In this document: piece by piece, positions 45,315-58,850 of the stretch | Layout of the letters: the number at the start of each line of letters is the position of its first letter | Position numbering within the stretch: the first letter of the stretch is position 1 | Source: Platerodrilus igneus | Lineage: Eukaryota > Arthropoda > Insecta > Coleoptera > Lycidae | Direction of reading: 5' to 3' | Length of the DNA stretch: 64,000 bases | Assembly (NCBI GenBank): GCA_036346225.1 | Contig: JARFIW010001088.1 | Location: 62,001-126,000, forward strand | Translations under genes and position numbers: made by a program | The notes under the pieces: model-generated | What the model was told of the DNA's origin: nothing | Databases searched by the model: none | What the model saw: the letters and a program-made list of their open reading frames with translations, nothing else

Positions 45315-45902
45315 CATTGCAAGTTTTTCCTGGGTTTTCCTTGCGATATTAACATGAAATACAGCATACATACATGATTTCTATTTATACATACAATAAC
45401 TAATTACATAACAATAAGCATATTAACTAGAAAACCATTATTTCGGCAAATTATAAATGTTGGGGATCTTGGTAGCCACAGGTTGCTTAACCCCCTTCAC
45501 TGAATCTCGGTAAAATAAGACATAAAATCAGAAATCTCTCAATTGTATAAATAGAAACATGTTAAAAAATGTTTTCCAAATTATTGAATTTATATAAAAT
45601 TCACCAATAAAAATTAATCAGCTGATTTCACGTTAAGCGTATTGGCTACCATAGGAAAGTCGATCCCAGGTCGCAACACAAATTGAAGGCAATCATTCTT
45701 TTAAACTTTAAAAATTTTTGCTTAGTGTACTCAAACCAAATATTTCAAACATCAATAAATCAAAGTAACCTTCAATTTATGTCATAAACGTCAAACTTGA
45801 AGTTTTTATTATTTTGACAACGATCCTAGGTCATGGATCGAAACGTAAATAAAATAGATTTTAAAAACTATGAGTGGTTTCATTCCCAAAGAAGATTAAG
45901 AA

Positions 45903-47086
45903 GAATGCTAAACAAACCACAACAAACATACAGGGAGTAAGTACAAGTTGTGTAACAATACTGTGTATCTATCAGGGAGGAATTGGCGTGGCATCTATAA
46001 TAAACGATCATCATAGTAGTCAATTATTTAAGTGGCGAAATCTTAACCACAGTGCTCTTACAATATTCTTATTTGTTGAGAAACTTTCTTTATAATTTAT
46101 GCCGCTCATTGGTGTTTTTTTTCCTTTAAACAGAATTTGTCCTTGACATCTTACGTTCAACGAACAATCTTAGCCTCAGGTTTTCAGATTCGGGACTTGA
46201 GCTCTTTGGCCATTGAAGAAATCCGAAGTTAGAGACGACGATCAAGATACAGTAGAACTATCCATACCGTAAGAGATCTTAACCTTTATTTAGTTTCAGG
46301 CGCTTAAGCTTTTATGGTAATGCATTTTACTACTCCCATAACAATAACCCTTTTTATTGTATTAGTTACGTTCAGGGTTTTTTAAACCCTGAACGGGGAA
46401 ATCTGAAGTCTTATTATATTCAATATAAGTGATGCGTGGAAAACACACAATGCTTTGGTTCTCACGTAAGTCCGAATATTTATTTATGATTTGTGATTTG
46501 GCAAAGCGCTAGGATTGCGGTTCTCATGCTTAACGCGCAGTTTCCTGTTATCGGTACACAACATACCGGCGCTTTGTCGAAGAGAGCTACCGCCAATCAA
46601 ACAAGGGGATATCCGGACGCATAGGGACGCAGTGGAATCAGTATACTTACGGGGTAAATGCCACTTCACACGAAATTACCAAAAACATATTATATAAGAC
46701 CCAAGCATACACTCTGATCAATGAAGAAAATGCCATTAATTCAAGAAACAATAGACTATATAATTAGCGAATGCAAAATTTCACTTGGCACAAGATACAC
46801 TGACGGACACAACATGGCAGAAAAAGTTATCCATCAATCACTCGCAAACATATATAAGCTCGTGTTCCGTTTATATTGTAAATAATTTACAGCTTAATTT
46901 ATTTTCCGTTGAGTTTGTTAATTATTTACGTCCGCCTCGGTATATTTAAATTTGTTAGAGTAAATTTCCATGTTTTACTTCAAGCACGCGCCAACAAGTG
47001 CCGCGAGTGATAAACTTTGTTATTCCGCATGTGCAAGATCATTGTAGTAATTGGGAAAACACACGAAGCAAGCAGGAGTAACGATT
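45903..47086. other. No recognisable gene
   Basis: No coding sequence supported. 46440-47080 is somewhat richer in GC and contains a TATA-like catatataagctcgtg at 46849; together with the tgtaacgaagcac start read on the minus strand from about 47212 it could be a decayed LTR, but no pair or duplication is visible. Confidence 0.4.
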
Positions 47087-48685
47087 TGTCGTTCTTGAGC
47101 GCCGCATCTCTGCTTACATGTTCTACGTAGAACCCTTAATTAGAAGCACCGCTTTCCTTTAGAACCACCGCAATCGACATAAATGTGCTTCGTTACACCC
47201 GCCAAAGGAAGAATAGGTTTTTGTTTCCCGTATACACCAGGTAAGTGCTTTGAAGTAAATGTTTGATTTGGTTAAAACCAGTAATTATATGTTATTTGTT
47301 AATTATCACTTATTTTTGTATACATGTCCACTACTTTCTACCACAGAGCTATTCGAAATTTACCGCAATTACATATGGAATATCATACATGAATATAGTG
47401 TTAGGGTATTCTGTGCAAACAAGAACGAAAGTAGTAAAGTAAGTACAGAAAATCGTCTACACCGAACACCGAATACCGCAACAAAGCAGTAATAGAATCA
47501 AAATCCAAAAGAATAAGATTTCCGGCTAGCTCAGAAACGTCATAGAGTTGGGAGGGTGATACAGTAAGAAAAATTGGAAACCTCAGTTAAAAGTTATGCC
47601 AACATATAGTCCCAAAAGAATATTTACAAAAGTCATAAACGCACATTTACGTAATCCTTCGTTATAACTTGATGTAAACAAAGCGTCATTTACATAAAAT
47701 ACAGTATAAACCTAAGCGTTTAAAAATATTCAAAATAAAATTTTATTATCTAAATAATAGGTATATATACATGCAAGAATACTTACATATTCCAGCCCTA
47801 AATATGTATAAGAAAAAATTACACAGAATACATATATGTATAATAATTTTTAACTTCTTTGGGTAGCGCACTTTGTAAGATTTAAACTTCAAATATCGTA
47901 ATCAAGTATTAACTAGCAAGTTTTTTACGTTAATATTATTGTACACAGAAAGGAAAACAGTAAAAAATAATCTAATACAAGCTTTAAGAATAATTGCATA
48001 ATCGTTCGAGCATTGTGAGCGTGCTTTTGGTAACTTGTTACACACTTTTTTTCTGTAGTGTATTTATTCTACCTCATAGGCGACAGAGCCTCAATAGATT
48101 ATGAGGGGTTCCTGTTTAAGGTTTAAGCCCAGGGTAAAGAGGATGGTAAATGGCTTTGAGTAAAATAAGGACCCTCTAAGAGACCTTCCAGCCAGCTAAG
48201 CTTCTTCAACTTAGGGCAGAGCTATGAGCTAGGGTCGTAGGATGGTATACGATAATAAAAGAATTTTTAATAGACGCCACCGTATCTAAATAATTGTTAT
48301 TTTGAGAATCAATCCAAGGATCAAAAGGAAGTCTTCAAAACGGAAAAAAATATCTTTGACGAGCAAAACATAGGAAAATGATGCTTACTTATGACTCTGC
48401 AAACTGGAATGGGAGCGACGATCTCGTACTATCTGAAAATTTAATCACTTTTAAACATTTTTAATCTAGGAATACGTTAGAGCCTAGTCACTTTATCACA
48501 AAGAAAAAAATTATAAAAAGATCAGCTAGTCAAAATTATACTTCAAAAAATTTTAAACTCAACACCAATAATATATCTTTACTACAAACATTTCATAAGA
48601 GTGGTTGTTAACTTCTATAAAAAAATTATTGGTGACTTCAATGAAAGAAAGCTTTAAGACAACTTATTATTCTTTCTATTAATTT

Positions 48686-48748
<63 letters not shown>

Positions 48749-49744
48749 GCTTGTATAAAGTTATACGTACTGAAACTTTTGAGATAATTACTTTTATTAA
48801 GATCTAGTATTAGTCTCTGATTATTCATAGAAAATTTATAATTGAAAAATTTATGTTAATTTTCTATAAGAAATATAGTGTTTTCATTATTATTTTACAA
48901 TTTATATATGATACTTGAATAGGATCCTGTTCGAGTTTACAATTAATTGAATACATGTTCTGACTTTCCGTAGATTACAGAACTACATTTTTAATTAATT
49001 TATTTGATGGAATCAAAGGTCAAAAAACACTTATTGTTTGATTTAAGCTGTACTTCAAGTGTACTGCCAAAAAAAATTATATTATATAATGTGACAAACA
49101 AATATCAACGTATCACGTGTTTAGTTACGAATACATTTTTGTATAACCTTGTAAATTCAAAAATTATCTTATAGAAATTCCTTTGTGATTATAAGAACTT
49201 TTATGAAATATCCAACTATTAAATTCTGAACAAAATATTACGTGTATTAATTTAAATGACCATAAAAATTTTACAAAAATTTTGTGTACCAATTTAAATA
49301 AACTTACTGAATTTACAAAAATTACGTGTACCAATTTAAATGAACATATAGAATTTACATAAATTATATGTACTTTGTCAGTATAGTTCCATGAAATGAA
49401 AATTGAACTAAAATTGAGGATGACTCACCACAAACAACCTGCTAGGCATTTAAGTTCGCCAAACATCTTGAGTACTTACAATAGCAGGTGCGCGCGGCGG
49501 ACACGTGTGCCCGGGCTTGATCTCTATACGAACTAACATATGTGGAAAATTCCACCCTCCTGCATAGTAGCTTTTGAGACCCCGCACCCTCAATACGACT
49601 AACAACAAATCGTGCTCCAGTGTTTTGATTTACCTGCTTTACTTGCGCGTAGATATATTTCCTTTTCACTCTAGGTCAATACAACAACTAAAATGGGGCC
49701 ATGGTATCCGCCGACACCATTTCACTTCTCTTTGGGACCGCATA
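47087..49744. repeat. Tandem segmental duplication, copy 1
   Basis: From tgtcgttcttgagcgccgca to tttgggaccgcata. It is followed immediately by a second copy. Only short frames occur (47259-47492 with MFDLVKTSNYMLF, minus 49669-49442 with MKRKYIYAQVKQVNQNTGAR), duplicated without evident constraint. It contains a (TA)n run at about 48690-48743. Confidence 0.95.
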
Positions 49745-51394
49745 TGTCGTTCTTGAGCGCCGCATCTCTGCTTACATGTTCTACGTAGAACCCTTAATTA
49801 GAAGCACCGCTTTCCTTTAGAACCACCGCAATCGACATAAATGTGCTTCGTTACACCCGCCAAAGGAAGAATAGGTTTTTGTTTCCCGTATGACGGACAG
49901 ATTCTCCCGTTTTGTTTACATCGTTTTTCCGTTGACACGGCTGCGTATACACCAGGTAAGTGCTTTGAAGTAAATGTTTGATTTGGTTAAAACCAGTAAT
50001 TATATGTTATTTGTTAATTATCACTTATTTTTGTATACATGTCCACTACTTTCTACCACAGAGCTATTTGAAATTTACCGCAATTACATATGGAATATCA
50101 TACATGAATATAGTGTTAGGGTATTCTGTGCAAACAAGAACGAAAGTAGTAAAGTAAGTACAGAAAATCGTCTACACCGAACACCGAATACCGCAACAAA
50201 GCAGGAATAGAATCAAAATCCAAAAGAATAAAATTTCCGGCTAGCTCAGAAACGTCATAGAGTTGGGAGGGTGATACAGTAAGAAAAATTGGAAACCTCA
50301 GTTAAAAGTTATGCCAACATATAGTCCCAAAAGAATATTTACAAAAGTCATAAACGCACATTTACGTAATCCTTCGTTATAACTTGATGTAAACAAAGCG
50401 TCATTTACATAAAATACAGTATAAACCTAAGCGTTTAAAAATATTCAAAATAAAATTTTATTATCTAAATAATAGGTATATATACATGCAAGAATACTTA
50501 CATATTCCAGCCCTAAATATGTATAAGAAAAAATTACACAGAATACATATATGTATAATAATTTTTAACTTCTTTGGGTAGCGCACTTTGTAAGATTTAA
50601 ACTTCAAATATCGTAATCAAGTATTAACTAGCAAGTTTTTTACGTTAATATTATTGTACACAGAAAGGAAAACAGTAAAAAATAATCTAATACAAGCTTT
50701 AAGAATAATTGCATAATCGTTCGAGCATTGTGAGCGTGCTTTTGGTAACTTGTTACACACTTTTTTTCTGTAGTGTATTTATTCTACCTCATAGGCGACA
50801 GAGCCTCAATAGATTATGAGGGGTTCCTGTTTAAGGTTTAAGCCCAGGGTAAAGAGGGTGGTAAATGGCTTTGAGTAAAATAAGGACCCTCTAAGAGACC
50901 TTCCAGCCAGCTAAGCTTCTTCAACTTAGGGCAGAGCTATGAGCTAGGGTCGTAGGATGGTATACGATAATAAAAGAATTTTTAATAGACGCCACCGTAT
51001 CTAAATAATTGTTATTTTGAGAATCAATCCAAGGATCAAAAGGAAGTCTTCAAAACGGAAAAATATCTTTGACGAGCAAAACATAGGAAAATGATGCTTA
51101 CTTATGACTCTGCAAACTGGAATGGGAGCGACGATCTCGTACTATCTGAAAATTTAATCACTTTTAAACATTTTTAATCTAGGAATACGTTAGAGCCTAG
51201 TCACTTTATCACAAAGAAAAAAATTATAAAAGATCAGCTAGTCAAAATTATACTTCAAAAATTTTAAACTCAACACCAATAATATATCTTTACTACAAAC
51301 ATTTCATAAGAGTGGTTGTTAACTTCTATAAAAATTATTGGTGACTTCAATGAAAGAAAGCTTTAAGACAACTTATTATTCTTTCTATTAATTT

Positions 51395-51453
<59 letters not shown>

Positions 51454-52449
51454 GCTTGTACCTTAAAGTTATACGTACTAAAACTTTCGAGATAATTACT
51501 TTTATTAAGATCTAGTATTAGTCTCTGATTATTCATAGGAAATTTATAATTGAAAAATTTATGTTAATTCTCTATAAGAAATATAGTGTTTTTATTATTA
51601 TTTTACAATTTATATATGATACTTGAATAGGATCCTGTTCGAGTTTACAATTAATTGAATACATGTTCTGACTTTCCGTAGATTACAGAACTACATTTTT
51701 AATTACTTTATTTGATGGAATCAAAGGTCAAAAACACTTACTGTTTGATTTAAGCTGTACTTCAAGTGTACTGTCAAAAAAATTATATTCTATAATGTGA
51801 CAAACAAATATCAACGTATCACGTGTTTAGTTACGAATACATTTTTGTATAACCTTGTAAATTCAAAAATTATCTTATAGAAATTCCTTTGTGATTATAA
51901 GAGCTTTTATGAAATATCCAACTATTAAATTCTGAACAAAATATTACGTGTATTAATTTAAATGACCATAAAATTTTACAAAATTTTGTGTACCAATTTA
52001 AATAAACTTACTGAATTTACAAAAATTACGTGTACCAATTTAAATGAACATATAGAATTTACATAAATTATATGTACTTTGTCAGTATAGTTCCATGAAA
52101 TGAAAATTGAACTAAAATTGAGGATGACTCACCACAAACAACCTGCTAGGCATTTAAGTTCGCCAAACATCTTGAGTACTTACAATAGCAGGTGCGCGCG
52201 GCGGACACGTGTGCCCGGGCTTGATCTCTATACGAACTAACATATGTGGAAAATTCCACCCTCCTGCATAGTAGCTTTTGAGACCCCGCACCCTCAATAC
52301 GACTAACAACAAATCGTGCTCCAGTGTTTTGATTTACCTGCTTTACTTGCGCGTAGATATATTTCCTTTTCACTCTAGGTCAATACAACAACTAAAATGG
52401 GGCCATGGTATCCGCCGACACCATTTCACTTCTCTTTGGGACCGCATAT
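49745..52449. repeat. Tandem segmental duplication, copy 2
   Basis: Same sequence as copy 1 at an offset of 2,658 bases, rising to 2,715 after a 57-base segment (gacggacagattctcccg... near 49890-49950) present only here, and 2,704 at the end after small indels in homopolymers and the (TA)n run (51399-51449). Substitutions are few. Ends at accgcatat, after which unique sequence begins (ttaaccaaacctgc). Confidence 0.95.
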
Positions 52450-52744
52450 TTAACCAAACCTGCTAGCCTACGTTTCAACACTTGCTTCGCTGATTACATT
52501 CGGATCGAATATGATGAACTTAGGCCACGAGACAATTAAACTATCCAAGCACGCGCAGAAAGGGAATATTGTATCAAGATACATACAAATAGAAGAACTC
52601 TTAAATTTTACTTTGAGTATTTAAATATCGGTGGAGCTATAAGTATGAATTGGTAATATATTGTTACTATCGGAATTTAATATTTTCTGTTTATTAATGG
52701 ATATTTGTTAAATAGATATATAGAACATAAGCGTATATTTATGA

Positions 52745-53790
52745 AGCAGGTAATTGTATTCGATACAAATGTAGTCTGTAATTTACTGCTGCATCAACCA
52801 AAAAAGTGTATATTTTCCTAAACAGCAACACAAGTAAAGCAAACAGAAAAGAATTCTACCTTAAGTCAAGCTTCCACCATCATCAAGATTTTGGAAATGC
52901 GAGCTGCACTCGTGTACAGCTGGGTGCTGGATCCAACACTTAACTGTACTGGCATATTATGTACAAAAACGCATTTTAAAATTGCGACTTACAACGCTCA
53001 AAGACGTATAGAATTAGAATCAAATACATTAGAGAAGAGTCCAATAAATAAGAGAGCCTTTCAAACGCTCGGTTTGTATATATACAAATTGAGAAACACG
53101 GGAGATGTAACATAAAACCATTCCCAGCAATAGAATGTTAAATATTCTGGGAAAGCAAGTAAAAATATAATCCAGACAACTGCGAAATATTCCCAGAATG
53201 CAAGCAATAAAGAATGCAAAATATAATAATTGGTCCATTGAAATTCGTTTGCATGGTAAAGCAAAACAACTAGCAAGTATGCAACCTTGCATACTGTCGA
53301 AGGAAACCAGTTGCCTGATTTAAATGAATAGAGATTCGTATTGTTATCGATCCATGCTAGGGGATACTAAGAACGACTTAATTGGGGGAAACGATTTTAT
53401 TATCCATAAAGCTTTAGCGAACTCGATAGCTTGAAAATATAACGAAGCTTTTATAAAAAGCAGTTGTTTCGAACACGTTTCGTAGAATAAACTATTGGAA
53501 ATAACAAGCATGTTTTAAAAAAGAAGAAACTATTAAGGTGGTTTGAGGAGGAGCAAATGCTTGCTTAGCGAAGTAGCGATTCTTTTAGAAGTGGTTTAAC
53601 GATAATATTTTAGAGAATATATAAACTGATATAGCATATATTTCACGTACTTCTACACTTGGGGAAATATTTATACAGGACGGTTTAATGCGTATTTGTT
53701 GAACTTGTTAAGCTTGTATAATTTGGGTATAACATAAAAATGGTTAAATTAGCGTTTTTAATTAAAGTAGTTGCAAATTAATGCAGGATC
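52745..53790. repeat. Segment homologous to 32.2-33.7 kb
   Basis: It parallels the right half of the old copy: ctgcatcaaccaaaaaagtgt, acttacaacgctcaaagacg, gggaaagcaagtaaaaatat, tgaatagagattcgtattgttatcgatcca, ttgttgaacttgttaagcttgtataat. Lacks the Penelope fragment, so gives the pre-insertion state. Confidence 0.8.
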
Positions 53791-55154
53791 ACCCTATTTC
53801 TAAGCGTTAACGTAACAGCATCTAAACTACGATTAAAGAAACCAGTGAATACAAGTTATACTGTAACGCAGAAATCCGCATTGATAAACAATAACATGCA
53901 ATAGGTCAGACATAGTTTACTAAATCAAAAAAGAACAAATCACTTATTTTATAGACATATTTTTATCCAATGACCTCAACATCAAAAGAAAATGCAATAC
54001 AAAAATAGAGAATACAGAATTAGCCTATGAAAACAGAAAATAGTAGTCATCAAGCTGTTCATCATCTTGACTACTGTCACTACTTCATACACTTTTGACA
54101 AACATCTAAATCAACTCGGCCTCAACCAATCCATCCACACAAACATACAATAATCTGTCTTTTTCTAAATAAGCACACACGCGCACACACACACGAGCAC
54201 ACACACACAGACACTCATTTATGCAAGCACGTTTTTAAAATTGTACTAAAATTAGTCAAGTAGTAAATAGAAAACTAAACACTTATTTGGCCTTCTGTTT
54301 TGAGTGCCCCATAAAACAGATTTGGAAATTTATGCATGAGTTGTAGTGATAGTTGTTCCTAATTATTCAATGTTTTACAGCCCACAATTAAGACAGCACA
54401 AAGGATTCCCCTGTCACTTTATGGAGAATATTGCAAAAGAACATGTAACGAAAGCGGAGTATCACCATAGTGTAAAAGCTAAGGTTGATTGCGTCGTGTT
54501 GATCGATTTCCGTGCTTCAAGCTTTTCGGCTCCTTTTGTTTTATATGCTCCATTTAGTGCGATAGAATTTTGTTCTTTGACGAACATATACTGCATAATA
54601 AATCAATATAAGCTTTGAGCGTTGCTTTCAAAAATTCATGTGCCTTGAAGGTATTAAATATATGTTCTCCACACACAATATTTCAACTAAAGCCATATAC
54701 AAAATTGACTCCATTACTTTGGAAGCTATACTAAAATATTCAACTAAACAGTTTGTTACAAAACTACGTTTGAACTCATTCACATGTATTGCAAGAGTAT
54801 AATATTAATATGCAAGGCAGCTAAGAGTACGTTTTTATAAAAATATTTCCGATGATCAAACACAGATTTTTTCAGAGTCCTTACGGACTGATTTAACTAG
54901 AGTCTTACAAAGAACTTTAGTGTTTAAATGTACTTTCCTTTCTACGTATACGTTGCAATACAAGTGTTTCTTAACACAGAACCAGACAGCATTTTGTTTT
55001 GTATTGCGAAAAGATCACTTTAAACACCCTCTGCTTTCAACTCCTTTTAAGATTGTTACGCGAGAGTCACAACTAATAGTTTGTTTGTGGACAGCCAAAT
55101 ATACGATCAGCGTGTGTTTCAGAGGATAAAAAATGTATATTTCAGAAGTGAATA
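53791..55154. other. No recognisable gene; (CA)n-rich patch
   Basis: A short ac-repeat cluster lies at 54175-54215 (cacacacgcgcacacacacacg...). The 90-codon frame at 54346-54618 (MIVVPNYSMFYSPQLRQHKG) has no recognisable features. Confidence 0.5.
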
Positions 55155-56595
55155 ATAAGGTGGTTGAAACGTATAGAAAAGCTAATCTGACGACCTGCAG
55201 ATATTGCAATAACAGACATTGATAGTTTGTTACAAATAAAAAGAAGTAGCGTTACGAATTTTGCCTTACCTAGTTGGAACGGGTACCCCGAAACAATTTT
55301 ATAGGTGCATCAGCTGATTACAGTGGTGCAGGAGTGAGTTCCTACGAAAAAAAGTGATTATAAAATTATATAATACAAAATGACTAAGATACTAAATTAC
55401 TTTACAAATACCACTTACCTTGAAAGGCTTTATCAATTGTCAAAGATAAGGGCTCCAAACCGTCTTGTTCTAGGAATTCCTTCGATATGTTCGCTACCCG
55501 AAAGATGGTTATTCCGAATAGGTCTTCGTGCTGTCGATTTTCCTAATTTTCGTCATCTCGTCTTCATCTTCATCTTCATCTAACATACCTAAAAAAACCC
55601 ATTTAACGTTTTATCGAATTAAAGAAATTTTTAAAATAAAATCCCAAAATATGTCTTCATCACTGGGATAGCAGGATATCATTTTACAATGATCACTTTT
55701 ACCAATCTTATAAATAATTCCAAATAAAGATGCACCTAAGTTTAAACTCTGTTTACAGTAATTCTAGAATATACATAGTTTAACCTAAAGAAAAACCTAA
55801 CATTACCTCCAATTGGCCAGGTATTATTAACACTCCCTAGAAAACATAAATCCGTAAATAATACTACCATTAAGTTGTTCTAGTTTCCTATATTGATTTA
55901 TACGACAATTTACATTACTTTATTTAGAAATGCTTTTAACAACAATGCATAGACAAAATAACGCAATACCATGTTCCGCTTTTTAAATTCCAATGGCCAT
56001 AAAAATACCAAATTTACATAGAGAAACGTACTAGCAAATACATCCCGTAATTAAAGTTTGCCCTTAAATTAGTGCACACTTTTCCTTAACGTTTCAAAAG
56101 TTTCAAGCATTATTTCCAATAACATTATGCATATTTGTAAACAACCCATCGTTCTACAAACCAATTACAATTTATGTTTACAAGTTCACATGTACATATT
56201 TATCAAGCGTACACAAAAAAAAGGAAAGCTCAAACAGTACTCACAGTTTAAAGGTCTAAGGACTTCCAGGTAACTACACTGATTCACCTCTTTACTTCTT
56301 CGGCAAGCTAAGTCCCCCATTTCATCTATTTAAATTCCAACATGTAGTTGCAAAGCAAAACTTACCAACTACCCTTCTATACATACTTTCTTTATTTGAA
56401 GCACCATCGACACGATTTGAATTTTACGCCTAACCCGCCTGCTTGACCCTACTCGCCCAATCATCCAGCAAAGCTCAAAACAATTCGTCGCGACGGCCAT
56501 ACATTTAGGGACCTACAGCTTATCTATTAAATCATTTCGTTGTTAACTTCATTTAAGATTTTTCACATTTATTTTTTAGAGCCTTTTGCTATATT
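55155..56595 (+). repeat. Long direct repeat, copy 1
   Basis: From aaggtggttgaaacgtatag to at least gccttttgcta it matches 62561-64000 in the same orientation with scattered substitutions and small indels (about 7.4 kb offset). No long reading frame survives in either copy; the short frame MTKILNYFTNTTYLERLYQL (55380) is shared. Nature unknown: an unrecognised transposon or a segmental duplication. Confidence 0.93.
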
Positions 56596-58395
56596 TCAAC
56601 CTTCCTTCTTTAAAAAACTTCCGATCTCGCGCTTTGTGCGTTTACAGCTATCTTATGGTCAAGTTCAACGTCATCATCTGCGTAAACGATTATTGTTCCC
56701 ACGATTTACAGTTAATATCGAAAGCTGGTCATTTGTTGAATATTACACATTTCTTTTGTAGGTCGTTACGGTTTTTAAAATTCGTGTGAATACATTAATT
56801 TAATGCGTTCTACGATTAAATTGTATTTTAAACCTCATATGAATTTGTACAAATATAATTCCAAACGGTGGTATTCTAATTTAATATCATATTGAGACGG
56901 CCTTTTTATAAAATGTAAACCACCAAAGCGTCTATAAATTCTTCAGGACGATTTGTTACTAAAGCTCATTGAACAAACAAAATATATCAAATTATTTCTA
57001 CACTATTATGTATGTAAGAGTCGCTGCACTTGTGGCGGCGTCTCCAATGCTCCGCCCAAAAGGTACTAGATTGGGTTTATACGCAAAAAATTTTACGCGA
57101 TTCAAATAAATCGATCTTCAAAATTATTTAACCATAAATAAAAACTAAAGTTGCGGTTTAAATAATAATATTTCTAGCGTTAACTTTGGAGTGTGTGTCT
57201 AATCAACAAGACGCTAGCAAAAAGTAAAAGTGGAGGAATCCGTAACACAGGATAGAAGACACCAGCACTGCTTACCGGTGCGACCTGAAGGATCAATTTA
57301 AAACCATCCTAGCAAACTAATATTTACCAATTGATTCTAATTTCTGAGCATGCACCAGAAATATTAATAGCGAGTTAGCTGTTTGTTCCTGCACTATAAA
57401 TTTAAAGTATCTTCCTCCCTAGTCTAAGTATTTTATTCTGACTGCAGCTTAAATTTGTCTCTTACGTTCCTTATCGTTCCCTAACTGACTTATTCTAATT
57501 TCAATCTTCCTTCCAATGGATACTACGACAAAATATAGGCGAAAAAAATCCAAACAAAACAAATCGACCCACAAAACAATAAAATATATAAACGTACAAC
57601 ACAGGTTCAAAATATAAATATATATTGCTACGACCTCACTCTCTCGTGTCCCATGTTCTGGGCCGTTATTTAATTGCGACGACCTCACACTCTTTCGTTG
57701 TGGTGCATATCTAAATTTTACGACCTATGTCTTTCTATAATATCACTAATGCTTAAAAATTTGCCACGGCTGCTCTACTTACTTTTGTTGAAATAAACTA
57801 TCAACACGAAAAATCCTGCTTCGGTAAATAGACAACATTTATTTACATTCCAATTGGAATTAATATACAAGCCAAAATCAAATTAGTCTTTTCTTTTACA
57901 CCACATTTACAAGTTATATACATTCTCCTTTTTAAGTACTTAACAGCAACATTCCAATATCAATATTTACACATGACAACATCTTGTATTAATTGAAAGA
58001 AAGTAATAGGGCTTTAACAAAAATATTTCTTACTCTATATCTGTTTCAATACGAGCTCATAGTAAAACCTGACTTCTAGTACAAAATTCTGCACACAAAT
58101 ATTTTAAGCAGACCCTCTTACCTAGTACATAATATAAAATACTTCATATACAATAAACCATTCTTAGACCTATACATAAATTCACACATAAAATAACCCA
58201 AATTGAAATATTCAATAAAGAAACTCTCCCCCTCTTTGTTCTTCTAGTTAACATAAGATCATACTTCCCCTCCACAAAGTTTTCAATTACATATTTACAT
58301 CGTACAACGATAAGGTAGAGTTACATGAGAATCATACATACACGCGGAACGTGCTACCATTCTTCTCGGGACTGCTGCATGTAAGAGCAACCCCA
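56596..58395. other. No recognisable gene
   Basis: AT-rich; two direct words gctacgacctcac(t/a)ctct / gcgacgacctcacactcttt at about 57630 and 57677. Nothing else supported. Confidence 0.45.
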
Positions 58396-58850
58396 AATCT
58401 GGTTCGCTAACTAATCGTGAGTTATGTTATGAAGACGTCAATTAAGTTATATGTTATGGTAAGGCTTAAACAGCGAATCGCTGCCAACATACCAAACCGC
58501 TAACTAAATGTGAGTTACATCATGGAAACGTTTATTAAGTTGTATGTTATGATAAGGCTTAAGCAGCGAAACACTTCCAACATACCAACCGCTAACTAAT
58601 TGTAAGTTTTGTCATGATGACGTTTATAAAATTATATGTTACAGTAAGACTTAAGCAACGAATCACTACCAACATACCAGACCGCTAACTTATTGTGAGT
58701 TATGTCATGGAGACGTTTATTAAATTATATGTTATAGTAAGGCTTAAGCAAATCGCTGCCAACAAGTCAGACCGCTAACTAATTGTGAGTTATGTCATGG
58801 TGACATTTAGTTAATTGATTTTTGTTTATTTATTTTTTTTGTTAAACGGC
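58396..58850 (-). repeat. 93-bp minisatellite array, second locus, inverted
   Basis: Five units of about 92 bases on the minus strand (core aaccgctaacta..tgtgagtta at about 58405, 58496, 58588, 58681 and 58771). The leader ttgatttttgtttatttatttttttt at 58816-58842 corresponds to the A-rich leader at 1808-1840, but here no LINE coding sequence precedes it. Confidence 0.95.

Larger units (their letters stand above)
42397..45902. mobile_element. Two head-to-head 5'-truncated Penelope-like elements (3.5 kb inverted structure)
   Basis: A minus-strand copy (44370 to 42397) and a plus-strand copy (44371 to 45902) share the same 3' half. The arms 42397-43934 and 44371-45902 are near-identical inverted repeats of about 1.53 kb, separated by a 436-bp spacer unique to the longer minus copy. 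The outer ends are mirror images (ttcttaatcttctttggga / tcccaaagaagattaagaa). The plus copy starts exactly within the codons for YVDDVYAIWPHN; the minus copy starts further 5'. Such partial, inverted arrangements are known for Penelope elements. Confidence 0.93.

Noticed and set aside
46440..47212. Possible LTR (TGTAACGAAG start on the minus strand, TATA-like box)
   Set aside because: No matching second LTR, no target duplication and no gag-pol nearby.
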